DNA from: Myxococcales bacterium
Lineage (GTDB): Bacteria; Myxococcota_A; Polyangia; Haliangiales; Haliangiaceae
NCBI GenBank assembly: GCA_028287115.1
Contig: JAQBQF010000151.1
Span: forward strand, 1 to 64,000
DNA length: 64,000 bases
Direction of reading: 5' to 3'
Positions 18,239 through 26,618 of the stretch are shown piece by piece. The notes under the pieces were generated by a model that worked only from the letters and a program-made list of their open reading frames with translations, had not been told where the DNA came from and did no database searches. Numbering within the stretch: position 1 is the stretch's first letter; each line of letters starts with the position of its first letter. The position numbers and the translations under genes are program-made.

Positions 18239-19205
18239 ACCCTGGCGAAGCGCGGGTCGGCGCGACCGGAGGCAACGCGGTCTGCTCTTGTGCGCGCTGC
18301 ACCAACGCGACCGCGATCACGAGGACGATCGCGGCGACGACTTGCAGCGGCCCGAGCGCCGCGTGAAAGAAGCCCCACGTGATGATCCCCGCCGCGAGCG
18401 TCTGCATCATCTCGAAGTATCCCGCGGTCGAGGCACGGGTCAGCTTGAGTCCCTGGAAGTAGATCAGCAGCGGGACCCAGCCCGATAAGCCCGCGAGGAG
18501 CACCAAGAACAGGATCGTCTTCGTGGTGTTCGCGCTCGCCGCAGCGGGCCACAGCGTGTCGCCATGGAAAAGGCCACGCGCGCCGAGAATGATCGTCATC
18601 GAAACGAGGCCGATCATCACGCGCAAGCCCGCAGCGAGTGGCAACGACATCTCGAGCATCACGCCGCGGCCCGCGACCGTCGATAGGCCCCAGAATAAGG
18701 CGCAGATCAGCGCGAACGCAGTTCCGGCATCGACCGTGAAGTCGAAGCCTGGTGCCAAGAGGCCGACGAGCACCATCCCGGCGACGACGGCGATCCCTGC
18801 CCACAAGAAGAATCCAGGAGCGAGACGATCGCGAAACAGAAAATATGCGGCAGTGGTCGACAGCACCGGCTGGATGTTGAGCACGACATTGACGACCGTC
18901 GGGTTGCCGTGCTTGAGCGCGAGCGTGAACAGCACCGCGCCGACCGCGGACCCGGCGACGCCGGAGAAGATCAGCCAACCGATCGTGCGTGCGCTCGTCG
19001 TGCGGAGCTCGTGCAACCGAGGAAGCACCAGCGGCAGTGCCAACACGACGAGGATCACGTGTTCCCAGAACACGAGCACGTCGGCATTTGGGAACAGATC
19101 GTTGAGCGGGATCCGCCATGCGCTCTCGGTTCCCCAGAGCGCGGCACCAAGAGCCACGAGCCATGGACCGATCTTTGCCTCCCGCGCTGACGTCACGTTC
19201 GACAC
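18237..19205 (-). CDS. EamA/DMT-family membrane transporter
   Basis: A 322-residue protein with about ten hydrophobic helices in two EamA repeats (first LVALGAALWGTESAWRIPL to VLVGLLAP, second AFALICALFWGLSTVAGRG to VALVQRAQ). The helices and the HGNPTVVNVVLNIQPVLSTTAAYFLFRDRL motif are typical of DMT exporters and permeases for small metabolites. The substrate cannot be told. It is a single gene, convergent with the pirin pair. Confidence 0.85.
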   Translation of the reverse strand: MSNVTSAREAKIGPWLVALGAALWGTESAWRIPLNDLFPNADVLVFWEHVILVVLALPLVLPRLHELRTTSARTIGWLIFSGVAGSAVGAVLFTLALKHGNPTVVNVVLNIQPVLSTTAAYFLFRDRLAPGFFLWAGIAVVAGMVLVGLLAPGFDFTVDAGTAFALICALFWGLSTVAGRGVMLEMSLPLAAGLRVMIGLVSMTIILGARGLFHGDTLWPAAASANTTKTILFLVLLAGLSGWVPLLIYFQGLKLTRASTAGYFEMMQTLAAGIITWGFFHAALGPLQVVAAIVLVIAVALVQRAQEQTALPPVAPTRASPG

Positions 19206-19258
19206 CTTAGCGCGAGCGAACGCCCATTGGCGTCATTGCACACGGCCCAACATCACGC

Positions 19259-19549
19259 GTGCCTGTTGATTTGCGGTCCCCAGCGCGTGATCGCAAGCAA
19301 CGCGAAGCTGCGTTTCCCGAGGTCAAGTCGACCGACGGCCGCAAGCTCTTGCTCGGCGACAAGCCAACACTCGTCACGGGCCAAGGCAAGGCGCAGCGTA
19401 CGAAGGAGATCGAGCTCCAGTCGCGTTCGTACGCCTTCGGGTTCGTTCCCGGCGCGCTCGTCGAGATTCACAAGGGCAGCAAGGGGATCGGCGGCTGCGC
19501 CGGCGACGGTCCGTACAAGATGGAAGTCACCGCGTTCACGACGCCCTGA
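19259..19549 (+). CDS. Conserved-looking hypothetical protein
   Basis: A 96-residue ORF with GTG start. The C-terminal half (IELQSRSYAFGFVPGALVEIHKGSKGIGGCAGDGPYKMEV) reads like a real beta-rich protein. The N-terminal half is basic and less clear, and the true start may be further upstream: the frame is open back to 19208 but without ATG or GTG. The gene lies between the divergent EamA start and the convergent sensor kinase, overlapping the latter's end by 14 bp. No family is recognised. Confidence 0.45.
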   Translation: MPVDLRSPARDRKQREAAFPEVKSTDGRKLLLGDKPTLVTGQGKAQRTKEIELQSRSYAFGFVPGALVEIHKGSKGIGGCAGDGPYKMEVTAFTTP

Positions 19550-21002
19550 GCTGAAACCAGAACGCGGTGACGCCCGACGCGCACTCGACACCGACGGCTC
19601 CGGCGTGGGCGAGCGCGACCGAGCGCACGATCGCGAGGCCGAGACCGGAACCGCCGTCGGCGACGCGCGTCGAGTAGAACCGGTCCCAGACGCGAACACG
19701 TGCCGAGGCCGACAGCGCGGGTCCATGATTCGCAACGGTCACGCGCAGCGCTGCGGCGTGGCGCTCGATCATCACACGCACCGTCGTGTCAGGATCCGCG
19801 TGCTGCGTCGCGTTCGCGATCAAGGCGTCGAGCGCCGAGACGATCTGCGCCCTTCGACCGGCGATGATCGGATCACCGCTCGTGATGACCTCGACAGGCC
19901 GTGGCCACGGGCGCGCGGTGGATGCGCGCGCAAGGGCGTCGACATCGACGGGCAGCTCGACGCCGCGATCATCCTCGACGCGCGCGAGCTCGAGCAGCCG
20001 CGACACGAGTCGATCGAGGCGCTGCGCGTCGTCGATGATCATCGCGAGGAATCGGTCGCGCGCTTCGGGATCCTCCGTCGCACCATCGCGAAGCAGCTCG
20101 GCGGCGCCCCGGATCCCGGTGAGCGGCGTCTTGAACTCGTGGCTGATATCGGCGGCAAGCGTACGCGCATCGCGGGCGCGACGTTCGAGCTCGTCGGTCA
20201 TCGCTTCCACCGCGCGTGCGAGCTGACCGATCTCGTCGGCACGCTCGGCCAGGCGGTCGGGCTCGACGGGTTGCCGTGCGGCGATCCGTTGCGCGCGTCG
20301 CGTCAGGCGATCGAGCGGACGCGCGATCGTCGTCGCGAGGACGAGCGAGACCAGCGCGGTCAGCGCGATCGTCGCGAGCAACATGCGGAACAACCACGTG
20401 CGCAACCGAAATAGCTGCAGCTTGACGTCGTGCGTCGACTTCGTGAGGTAGACGACACCGGCAACCCGACCATCACGGAGGATCGGCAACGCCGAGAACA
20501 GATACACGCGACCCTGCTTGTCCCAGAAGCGAGTCGCCGAGCCGTACCGACCGGCGAGCGCGAGCTTGATCTCGCGGCGCGACCTCGGATCGATCTCCCT
20601 CGGCGGCTCGGGCACGTGCTCGGACTCGTAGCTGCGTAGCAGATGCGGCTCCGGGCGCTCGGCGCCCTCCGGCGGACCGCCGCGATGTGAATCCGCGCGG
20701 AGCACGCCGGCTGTGTCGAGCAGACGAATGCGCGTATGCGTGTCTTTGGCCGCGGCCGCGAGCATCGCCTCGTAATCGTCGAGCTTCGCACTCGGGCTCG
20801 CGATCACCATCGCGCGGACGAGCTCGGCCTGGTGAATCAGATCGGCTTCTTCCGCGGCGAGCAACTGATGCTCGTGCATCTGAGCGAACGAGATCCCCAC
20901 GAGCGGAACCGCCGCGACGATCACGTTGACGAGCAGCAAGCGGTACCGAATTCGCGCGACGACTCGCGCCGCGCGCTTAACTGCAGCGATAACCGACGCC
21001 AT
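19536..21002 (-). CDS. Membrane sensor histidine kinase
   Basis: A 488-residue kinase. TM1 (about 20-40) and TM2 (about 206-226) flank a periplasmic sensor with a Pro/Arg-rich middle and an ALPILRDGRVAGVVYLTKST end, as in ChvG-type sensors. HAMP follows, then HisKA with the phospho-acceptor His288 in AADISHEFKTPLTGIRGA, then a HATPase domain (NATQHA, GSGLGLAIVRSVALAH). The gene overlaps the response regulator by 26 bp and is the last of a five-gene minus-strand operon. The stimulus is probably envelope-related, by family. Confidence 0.9.
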   Translation of the reverse strand: MASVIAAVKRAARVVARIRYRLLLVNVIVAAVPLVGISFAQMHEHQLLAAEEADLIHQAELVRAMVIASPSAKLDDYEAMLAAAAKDTHTRIRLLDTAGVLRADSHRGGPPEGAERPEPHLLRSYESEHVPEPPREIDPRSRREIKLALAGRYGSATRFWDKQGRVYLFSALPILRDGRVAGVVYLTKSTHDVKLQLFRLRTWLFRMLLATIALTALVSLVLATTIARPLDRLTRRAQRIAARQPVEPDRLAERADEIGQLARAVEAMTDELERRARDARTLAADISHEFKTPLTGIRGAAELLRDGATEDPEARDRFLAMIIDDAQRLDRLVSRLLELARVEDDRGVELPVDVDALARASTARPWPRPVEVITSGDPIIAGRRAQIVSALDALIANATQHADPDTTVRVMIERHAAALRVTVANHGPALSASARVRVWDRFYSTRVADGGSGLGLAIVRSVALAHAGAVGVECASGVTAFWFQLRAS

Positions 21003-21645
21003 GAACCGTCTCGATCACCGGTGCACCCGCGGCCGCGAGCTTCGCGCGCAAGTTGCGAACGTGAGTATCGATCGTGCGTGCGCTGATGTGATGATCATCG
21101 CCGTAGACGGTCGCGATCAACTGATCGCGCGACAGTACGCGGCCCTTGTGTAGTGCGAGCGTGGCGAGCAGCCGGAGCTCCGTCGTGGTCACCGCCAGCG
21201 GCGTCCCAGCGACGCTGACCGCGTGACGATCGCGATCGATCGTGATGCTGCTGATCGCCAGCATCGGACGTGGCGCCGGCACCGCTTCGGCCATCGTCCG
21301 GCGCAGCACGGCGGCGACTCGCGAGACCAGCTCGCGCGGCGAGAATGGCTTCGTGACGTAGTCATCGGCGCCGAGGTCGAGGCCGAGCACGCGATCGGCC
21401 TCTTCGCCGCGCGACGACAGGAACACGATCGGCACGCGGCCTCGGAGCTGACGACATAAGGTCAGACCGTCGAGCTCGGGCATCAGCACGTCGAGCACGA
21501 CGAGATCGAGCCCGCCGCGATCGATCCGATCGGCGGCGCTCGCGCCGTCACCTGCGAGCTCGACCGAATGGCCCGCACGAACGAGTGCGAAGCGCGCAAC
21601 TTCGCGGATGTGTGCATCGTCGTCGACTACGAGCACCGCCGCCAT
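20977..21645 (-). CDS. OmpR/PhoB-type response regulator
   Basis: A 222-residue protein. The receiver has the acidic pair VVDDD (8-10), phospho-acceptor Asp52 in LVVLDVLMPELDG and the Lys in DDYVTKPFSPRE. The C-terminal winged helix has LTTTELRLLATLALHKGRVLSRDQLI and RTIDTHVRNLRAKL. It begins 2 bp after the stop of the coiled-coil membrane protein gene and overlaps the kinase gene. It probably responds to that kinase and may control this operon. Confidence 0.92.
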   Translation of the reverse strand: MAAVLVVDDDAHIREVARFALVRAGHSVELAGDGASAADRIDRGGLDLVVLDVLMPELDGLTLCRQLRGRVPIVFLSSRGEEADRVLGLDLGADDYVTKPFSPRELVSRVAAVLRRTMAEAVPAPRPMLAISSITIDRDRHAVSVAGTPLAVTTTELRLLATLALHKGRVLSRDQLIATVYGDDHHISARTIDTHVRNLRAKLAAAGAPVIETVHGVGYRCS

Positions 21646-21647
21646 GC

Positions 21648-22310
21648 CTAGGCCAAACGCTCCGGCGTGGCCGCGTATTCCGCGAGCTCGTCGCTTTCGA
21701 TCGCGGCTTGGTAGGTGAACAGATCACCCAGGCTCTCGACCCGATTCACGAGCTCCTGGACGAGCTCGCTCGACGCATGTGCCATCGAAGGCTGCATCCG
21801 AACGAGCTCTGCCTGCGTCACGAGCTGCGCGATCAACTCGCCCACTTCGTCGAGCTCGCTGCGATAGCGCTCCCGCAGTGCGCGAAGCTGGCCCAACGTG
21901 CGCACGCGCAAGTGCGCGGTCGCAGCCGCCCCGGTGGCACCTCGGGCTGCGAGCGAGATCGCGCGCGCCTCGACGGCGGTCGGATCGAAGTCGGGACGCG
22001 CGAGGATCGCATCGAGCTCCGCCAGCCGCTTCTCGGCCTCGCGCAGGCGACTGCCGAGCACACGCGCGGTTTCGGCGTCGGGCAACACGCTCGCCAGGGG
22101 CGATGTCTGCGCCCGTGCGAGTGCCGCGAGCAGCTCGGTCTCGCGCTGGTCGTCGCTGCCCCGGCTGAACGAGAGCGGCACGTACAGCGGCCACAACGAC
22201 GCGATCAGCAGCAGGTCACCCGTCGCCACACGACGCCGCGCGAGGGCGATCACCAGCGCGCTGACCGCGCCGACCGCGACGTATCCAATGCCAAGCGTCG
22301 CGAGGCTCAT
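21648..22310 (-). CDS. Membrane-anchored coiled-coil protein of the two-component operon
   Basis: A 220-residue protein: two N-terminal hydrophobic helices (LGIGYVAVGAVSALVIALA and LLLIASLWPLYVPLSF), then a long cytoplasmic alpha-helical/coiled-coil region (about 60-205) rich in Arg, Glu and Ala. Its ATG shares a base with the stop of the preceding membrane protein gene (TGATG). No family is recognised. The frame is open upstream but without membrane character. Confidence 0.65.
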   Translation of the reverse strand: MSLATLGIGYVAVGAVSALVIALARRRVATGDLLLIASLWPLYVPLSFSRGSDDQRETELLAALARAQTSPLASVLPDAETARVLGSRLREAEKRLAELDAILARPDFDPTAVEARAISLAARGATGAAATAHLRVRTLGQLRALRERYRSELDEVGELIAQLVTQAELVRMQPSMAHASSELVQELVNRVESLGDLFTYQAAIESDELAEYAATPERLA

Positions 22311-23035
22311 CAGTCCGCCTCCGGCAGTGGGGCGGAGTCGCGGGAGTAGTTGCCGCGTGCGGACTGGAATGCGCCGTCGATCGAGTCGAACAGGCTCCCT
22401 TCGACGTCGCGGATGAACATCGGCTCCGGCGCACGCGGGCGCACCAGGTACGGACGTAAGGCCCACGACAGCTGGCCACCGACGAGTGAGAACACGACAC
22501 AAAGCCCCATCACGGCCGTGCGCCAGCCCGGAGCTGCTTCGAGTGCGACTCCGCGCCAGATCATCTGCAATGCCGCGATTCCGGCGATCGCAAAGATCCC
22601 GACGGTCATGAGGATCATCCGGTGGTACTCGAGGTCGACCGACCGCGCGAGCATCAACAGCGGCGTACAGGCGACGATCAACAGCGATCCGAACGCGAGT
22701 GCCGTCATCACGAGCGCGAGATCCGAGGCGAGCTTCGATCTGCGACCGAGCGCAGCACCGATCGCAGACAGCGCCGGCGCCGAGAGTGCGGCCGTACCGA
22801 GGAGCACGATCGGCAGCTTCGTCGCGGCATACAGGATCTGCACGCCGCCGCGGTAGCTACCGAGCGCGGCACCGACGATCGCCATTGCCACGGCGATCGT
22901 CGCGACCATCGTGCGCATGATCGCGTTCGTATCGGTGCCCTTGCGGATCCGCGCGAGCATCGCCTCGCGATCGCGCAACAGCAGATCGATGATGCCGAAC
23001 CCGGGCCTTGGAACTACTTGCATCACGTCGATCAC
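22310..23035 (-). CDS. Five-helix membrane protein of the two-component operon
   Basis: A 241-residue protein. After an N-terminal cytoplasmic segment (PGFGIIDLLLRDREAMLARIRKGT) come five hydrophobic helices (for example MVATIAVAMAIVGAALGSY, KLPIVLLGTAALSAPAL, ALVMTALAFGSLLIVACTPLLML, VMGLCVVFSLVGGQLSWALRPYL) and a conserved-looking tail PYLVRPRAPEPMFIRDVEGSLFD. The GTG at 23035 overlaps the upstream stop as GTGA. I do not recognise the family; the layout with a short cytoplasmic lead resembles small regulatory membrane proteins rather than a transporter. Confidence 0.65.
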   Translation of the reverse strand: MIDVMQVVPRPGFGIIDLLLRDREAMLARIRKGTDTNAIMRTMVATIAVAMAIVGAALGSYRGGVQILYAATKLPIVLLGTAALSAPALSAIGAALGRRSKLASDLALVMTALAFGSLLIVACTPLLMLARSVDLEYHRMILMTVGIFAIAGIAALQMIWRGVALEAAPGWRTAVMGLCVVFSLVGGQLSWALRPYLVRPRAPEPMFIRDVEGSLFDSIDGAFQSARGNYSRDSAPLPEAD

Positions 23036-23541
23036 GACACCACCGCCACGGCGAGGTCCCACCAGAGACGCCCCGCAATGCCCGCGGTTGCAACGGCCCA
23101 GCCGAAAAACACGAGACCACCGGCACGCGCCGGCCGAATCTGCAGCTCGCTGGCAAGCCTTCGCAATCCGAGGAAGGCCGCGCCCGCGATCGCCCCCGTC
23201 GCCGTGACGATCGTCATCGCGTTTGTCACCGACGACATCGCCAAGAACGCGGCTGGCAAGATCAGCCCAGCGAGCGCGATCCCGAACGCACCGAGTGCGA
23301 CGCCGAATGCACGCACGACCGCGGTCAGCGACGGAGCGTTGCCGGCCGCGGCGGTCGCGATGTAGAGAGCCGGGCCGGTGATCGCGACTACACCGAACAC
23401 GATCGCCGGTGCGGCGATCATCGGCGTGGCATCACCTGCGCGCGCGGCGAGGATGCCACCGACCGCGACGCACCCGACGCCGGCCAAGATCATCGCGACG
23501 TTTCTAGGGATTGGAAATGGACTTTCGGTTACCGCGGACAT
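23032..23541 (-). CDS. Five-helix membrane protein, first gene of the two-component operon
   Basis: A 169-residue very hydrophobic protein with about five TM helices (ILAGVGCVAVGGILAARAG, IVFGVVAITGPALYIATAA, FGVALGAFGIALAGLILPA, TIVTATGAIAGAAFLGLRRL, GGLVFFGWAVATAGIAGRL). The ATG at 23541 has AGGAGGT 6 bp upstream. A long inverted repeat encloses this ribosome site and the first codons, including a CCT-AGA-AAC run with the rare AGA codon. No family is recognised. Confidence 0.65.
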   Translation of the reverse strand: MSAVTESPFPIPRNVAMILAGVGCVAVGGILAARAGDATPMIAAPAIVFGVVAITGPALYIATAAAGNAPSLTAVVRAFGVALGAFGIALAGLILPAAFLAMSSVTNAMTIVTATGAIAGAAFLGLRRLASELQIRPARAGGLVFFGWAVATAGIAGRLWWDLAVAVVS

Positions 23542-23572
23542 GCTCGGACCTCCTGCCCCTAGAAACCACGCG
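23494..23572 (-). promoter_or_regulatory. Inverted repeat enclosing the ribosome site and start of the two-component operon
   Basis: Arms at 23494-23509 and 23557-23572 are complementary at 14 of 16 positions, with a perfect 10-bp core (CCCTAGAAAC against GTTTCTAGGG). The 47-nt interval holds the AGGAGGT site and the ATG at 23541. In RNA this could form a stem presenting or hiding the start; as DNA it could be a paired operator. Confidence 0.5.
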
Positions 23573-23711
23573 CGGATGGATCCCCGGTGCAGCGGTGATG
23601 GAGGAGTCATCGAGCGATCGTGGAGATTTCGCGAAGGCCGAGTGCCGGTTCGCGAAGGACAGGTGCAGTGCTCGCTTGCCGTCCGACGGCTCACCGCGAG
23701 AAGCTGTCTTC

Positions 23712-24140
23712 ATGTTCGATCTGGCAGGGCTGGGTGTCACTCGGAAGAGGCGGTTCCTATCGAGCTCGGGCGACGAGGTAACGGCAGATAGCGCCGAACG
23801 AACGGAGCATGCCTACACGCTGCCGAAGTCGACCGAGATCCAGGCGACGTTCTCGCGAGAGGGTCTCGGCAACAAGCTGCGCAAGATCTTCAAGCGAGAG
23901 GTCCAGACCGGCGATGGGCTGTTCGACGAAGCCGTGAACATCAAGACCGATACGGCCGAGACGACGGCCGCGTTACTCGAGTCCCGTGATCTCCGTGCCG
24001 TGATCGAACGCCTGATCGCAAACGGCGGCGCGCTCGAGATCGACGGTGCGATCGTGAAGGTCGACCTGCCCGGCCGTCAGGAGCTCGATGCGGAGGTCGA
24101 GATGCTGCTCGTGACCACGCTTGTCTCGCCCGCGAGCTGA
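23712..24140 (+). CDS. Hypothetical cytoplasmic protein
   Basis: A 142-residue acidic/basic protein (FDLAGLGVTRKRRFLSSSGDEVTADSAERTEHAYTL...; later KLRKIFKREVQTGDGLFDEAVNIKTDTAETTAALLESRDLRAVIERLIANGGALEIDG) with no signal or TM segment. The GDGLFDEAV and ALLESRDLRAVI pattern suggests a folded alpha/beta protein. GAGAAG lies 9 bp upstream of the ATG at 23712; upstream ATGs at 23598 and before lack a good site. It is divergent from the two-component operon. No function can be given. Confidence 0.6.
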   Translation: MFDLAGLGVTRKRRFLSSSGDEVTADSAERTEHAYTLPKSTEIQATFSREGLGNKLRKIFKREVQTGDGLFDEAVNIKTDTAETTAALLESRDLRAVIERLIANGGALEIDGAIVKVDLPGRQELDAEVEMLLVTTLVSPAS

Positions 24141-24257
24141 CCCGCAGATCGGCTACTGACGATGCGATGGCTACTCGACTAGCCGCTCGGCCGCGAGTCA
24201 TCTCGCATAGCTGCGGCCACGCAGGCGCGGCACGAAGCATGCTTCGGTCCGTCGGTG

Positions 24258-25181
24258 ATGCGATCTGTCTTGGCGTTGCTGGTCCTCGCAGCTTGCGCGA
24301 CCGAGGAGCCCGCCGCGCCGAGCTTGCCAGAGCCCCTCGATGTGATCTGGGAAGCCAGCATCCACCGGGGTGACCTCGTGGTCTTGGTTCCCGGGACCGG
24401 CTCGTACGACTTCTTGGCGACCTCGATCGAGCCGCTGGGTCCGAATCCGCTGGTCGACGTCCGTGCGATCGAGAAGGTCGCAGACGACGCGATCGTCTTC
24501 GAGCAGGCGATCGCGGCGGCTCATCGCGCGGGCCTTTCGAACGCGGAGCTCGAGGCCGGTGCGATCACGTTCGGACTGTGGGGCGTCGGCTTCACCAAGA
24601 TTTCGTCGTTCGACTATCTCAGCTACGAAGGCATCCGGATCCACATCGTCGTGCTCGGCGGCAAGAGCTCGTGCGCGGTCGGCCTCGTGATCGCAAATCT
24701 GTTGAACTACACGCCCGAGAATGCGCTCGCAGACGGCAGCGATCTCTACACGAAGATCCAAGCATGGCTCGCCACACACGGCTCCGGTTCGCCGCGCAAC
24801 GTGATCATCGCTTCGCACAGCTGGGGCGGCGCCGTCGCCGAGTATCTGGGCTTTCATCTCGCCGATGTCGAGGGACGACGCGGTCCGCTCGTCGACGGAA
24901 CCGGCGTCGCACGGATCGCATTGACGATCTCGGCCGGCGTGCCGGGGTTCGTTCCTGGCTATGCGTTCGCCGGACCGGGTCTCAGGCACCTCAGCGAAGG
25001 CGACCTGTACGAGGTCGATCGTCCCGACGATCCGGTGCACGCGATGAATCCCTCGGGCAATCCCGATGGCCATCAGTACGACATCCTGTTCGGAAGCGCC
25101 TTTCAGGGCTCGTACGGCGTCACGACGACAGAGCTGAGCTGCCGCGGTGTTCCCGGCATCTGCCATCCGCGATCGCCGTAG
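24258..25181 (+). CDS. Lipase-like alpha/beta-hydrolase lipoprotein
   Basis: A 307-residue lipoprotein (MRSVLALLVLAACATEE). The mature part has DLVVLVPGTGSYDF, like the oxyanion region of lipases, and the nucleophile elbow IIASHSWGGAVAEYLG (Ser in SHSWG near residue 187). A late HQYDILFG His may complete the triad. It most resembles secreted lipase/acylhydrolase proteins with the GxSxG-like SHSWGG motif. The ATG at 24258 directly follows a GTG. It is convergent with the DUF3060 gene, 1 bp away. Confidence 0.7.
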   Translation: MRSVLALLVLAACATEEPAAPSLPEPLDVIWEASIHRGDLVVLVPGTGSYDFLATSIEPLGPNPLVDVRAIEKVADDAIVFEQAIAAAHRAGLSNAELEAGAITFGLWGVGFTKISSFDYLSYEGIRIHIVVLGGKSSCAVGLVIANLLNYTPENALADGSDLYTKIQAWLATHGSGSPRNVIIASHSWGGAVAEYLGFHLADVEGRRGPLVDGTGVARIALTISAGVPGFVPGYAFAGPGLRHLSEGDLYEVDRPDDPVHAMNPSGNPDGHQYDILFGSAFQGSYGVTTTELSCRGVPGICHPRSP

Positions 25182-25182
25182 C

Positions 25183-25560
25183 TCACTTCGCTTGCGCGAC
25201 GTGATTCGACTTGTTGCCGCTCGTGATCTTTGGCTTGTCGCCCTTACCGGCCTTCTTCCACGTGACCTTGTTCTTGGCTCCGTTCACGACGATCGCGTCG
25301 ACTTGCTCGACGTCGATCAGGTTATCGGAGCCGGAGACGAGGAGCTTGCCGACCGCAGCGATCGACACGGCGTTCTTCGCGCCCGTGATCGAGATTTTCT
25401 TGCACTCGCCTAAGAACCCATAGGTTCCTTTAGCGGTCTTGATCGTGACGACCGCATCCTTGGCACAATCCCAGGTGTCTCCCGTGCCCTTCGTGAAGGT
25501 CTTGTCGGCGACAGCGACCGTGGGGAACAGCGCGACTGCTAACAGGATGCGTAGCAACAT
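25183..25560 (-). CDS. Secreted DUF3060 protein
   Basis: A 125-residue protein with a signal peptide (MLLRILLAVALFPTVAVA) and the DUF3060 beta-repeat body: short strands ending in GECKKISITGAKNAVSI, VSGSDNLIDVEQVDAIVVNGAKNKVTWK. The repeats suggest a small beta-helix in the periplasm or outside the cell. No enzymatic residues are seen. It is followed by a lipase-like gene on the other strand. Confidence 0.8.
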   Translation of the reverse strand: MLLRILLAVALFPTVAVADKTFTKGTGDTWDCAKDAVVTIKTAKGTYGFLGECKKISITGAKNAVSIAAVGKLLVSGSDNLIDVEQVDAIVVNGAKNKVTWKKAGKGDKPKITSGNKSNHVAQAK

Positions 25561-25599
25561 GATCCGATTCTACGCGCGTTCCGGCGTTCGTGTTCCGCT

Positions 25600-26070
25600 T
25601 CAATTCGCGGCGTCGAACGGTACGACGTTGGGCGGTCCGGTCGAGACACACATCGCAGACGACTCGAGAAGCGCGAGCTCGCACGTGTAGCCGCCGTAGC
25701 CGGTGCACAGCCCGCAGTCGAGATTGGAAGGACAGCTCGAGCACGGATCCGGCATCGCCGTGTCGGGCTCGCCGTAGTCGATGTTGCTCGACAGCGGCGC
25801 TTCGGCGACGGCTTCTGTGGTGCGCAGCGCGGTGCTTCCTAGGATCGATCCGGCATGCGAGAGGACGTTGAGCGACGGCGTCGCGTGTGCGAGGCCCGAA
25901 GCGGCGTGCCCTGCGATGCGGCCGAACCCTGAAGCGGCATGGCCTGCGACGCGACCGAACCCCGATGCCACGTGCCCGAGCCCGCCCATCGCCCTGCCGA
26001 ACCCGCCCATCGCCTTGCAGCCGGGCGCGAGGACGACGCACAACAGGACGAGCACGAGACGGCGAGTCAT
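25600..26070 (-). CDS. Lipoprotein with glycine-zipper-like repeats
   Basis: A 156-residue lipoprotein (LVLVLLCVVLAPGCKAMGG). Residues 20-65 contain imperfect repeats of GFGRxAGHAASG and FGRAMGGLGH, a glycine-zipper-like stretch that may insert in or span the outer membrane. The C-terminal part has seven cysteines in CSSCPSNLDCGLCTGYGGYTC, probably disulphide-bonded. The ATG at 26070 begins the signal peptide. A palindrome lies about 50 bp upstream. The function is unknown. Confidence 0.65.
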   Translation of the reverse strand: MTRRLVLVLLCVVLAPGCKAMGGFGRAMGGLGHVASGFGRVAGHAASGFGRIAGHAASGLAHATPSLNVLSHAGSILGSTALRTTEAVAEAPLSSNIDYGEPDTAMPDPCSSCPSNLDCGLCTGYGGYTCELALLESSAMCVSTGPPNVVPFDAAN

Positions 26071-26116
26071 CCTCGCCGGCACAGCAAGCGTCGGGCCAGT
26101 CGACAAACGTGCCCAC

Positions 26117-26132
26117 TCGGTCAGTTGACCGA
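26117..26132. promoter_or_regulatory. Palindromic operator candidate
   Basis: TCGGTCA-GT-TGACCGA is a perfect 7+7 palindrome 47-62 bp upstream of the glycine-zipper lipoprotein start, the size and spacing of a dimeric repressor site. No adjacent regulator gene is present. Confidence 0.35.
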
Positions 26133-26362
26133 TCTGTGCTGCCGGCCCGTGGTGCGAACGCCACGCTCGATGTTGCAAACCCGCGACACCATCGACCATT
26201 CGTTAGAGTCGCCGGACGCGTATCGCCGTGGTGTGATGCGTCCCTTCGGTCACGGCCGAGAAAGCTCCCGTCGACCGCGCAATGTCGTGCACAACGTGTG
26301 CGTTAGCAGCTGACAGCAGGCATTGCTCGAAGGGAATCCTCATCGGCGGGACGCTCGCGATC

Positions 26363-26533
26363 GTGAATGACAGCGACACCAAGGCCCGCGCGGTTCGTAT
26401 CTTGGTGCGGTCGCTCTATCGAGAGCTGGTGGCGCAGGGCTTCGATGACAAGCAGATCCTCGCGGTCGCGACCGAGCTCGTCGGCAAGGTCACCGACAAG
26501 CTCACGCAAGACCAAAAAGCCCGCGTCGCGTAG
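26363..26533 (+). CDS. Small cytoplasmic helical protein
   Basis: A 56-residue protein with GTG start: TKARAVRILVRSLYRELVAQGFDDKQILAVATELVGKVTDKLTQDQ, apparently two or three amphipathic helices. The 3' part looks conserved-like, with strong third-position GC. A longer frame from ATG 26282 adds a Cys-rich stretch of poor quality, so the GTG is preferred. It could be a small DNA-binding or regulatory protein; this is a guess. Confidence 0.55.
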   Translation: MNDSDTKARAVRILVRSLYRELVAQGFDDKQILAVATELVGKVTDKLTQDQKARVA

Positions 26534-26618
26534 CACACGTGAGCTGGCTCGATAGCCGGTGAGCTGTGCCTGCGCTAGACGCTTCCGCGGGAACGCGAAC
26601 CGCTAGAGTGACGCCGCG

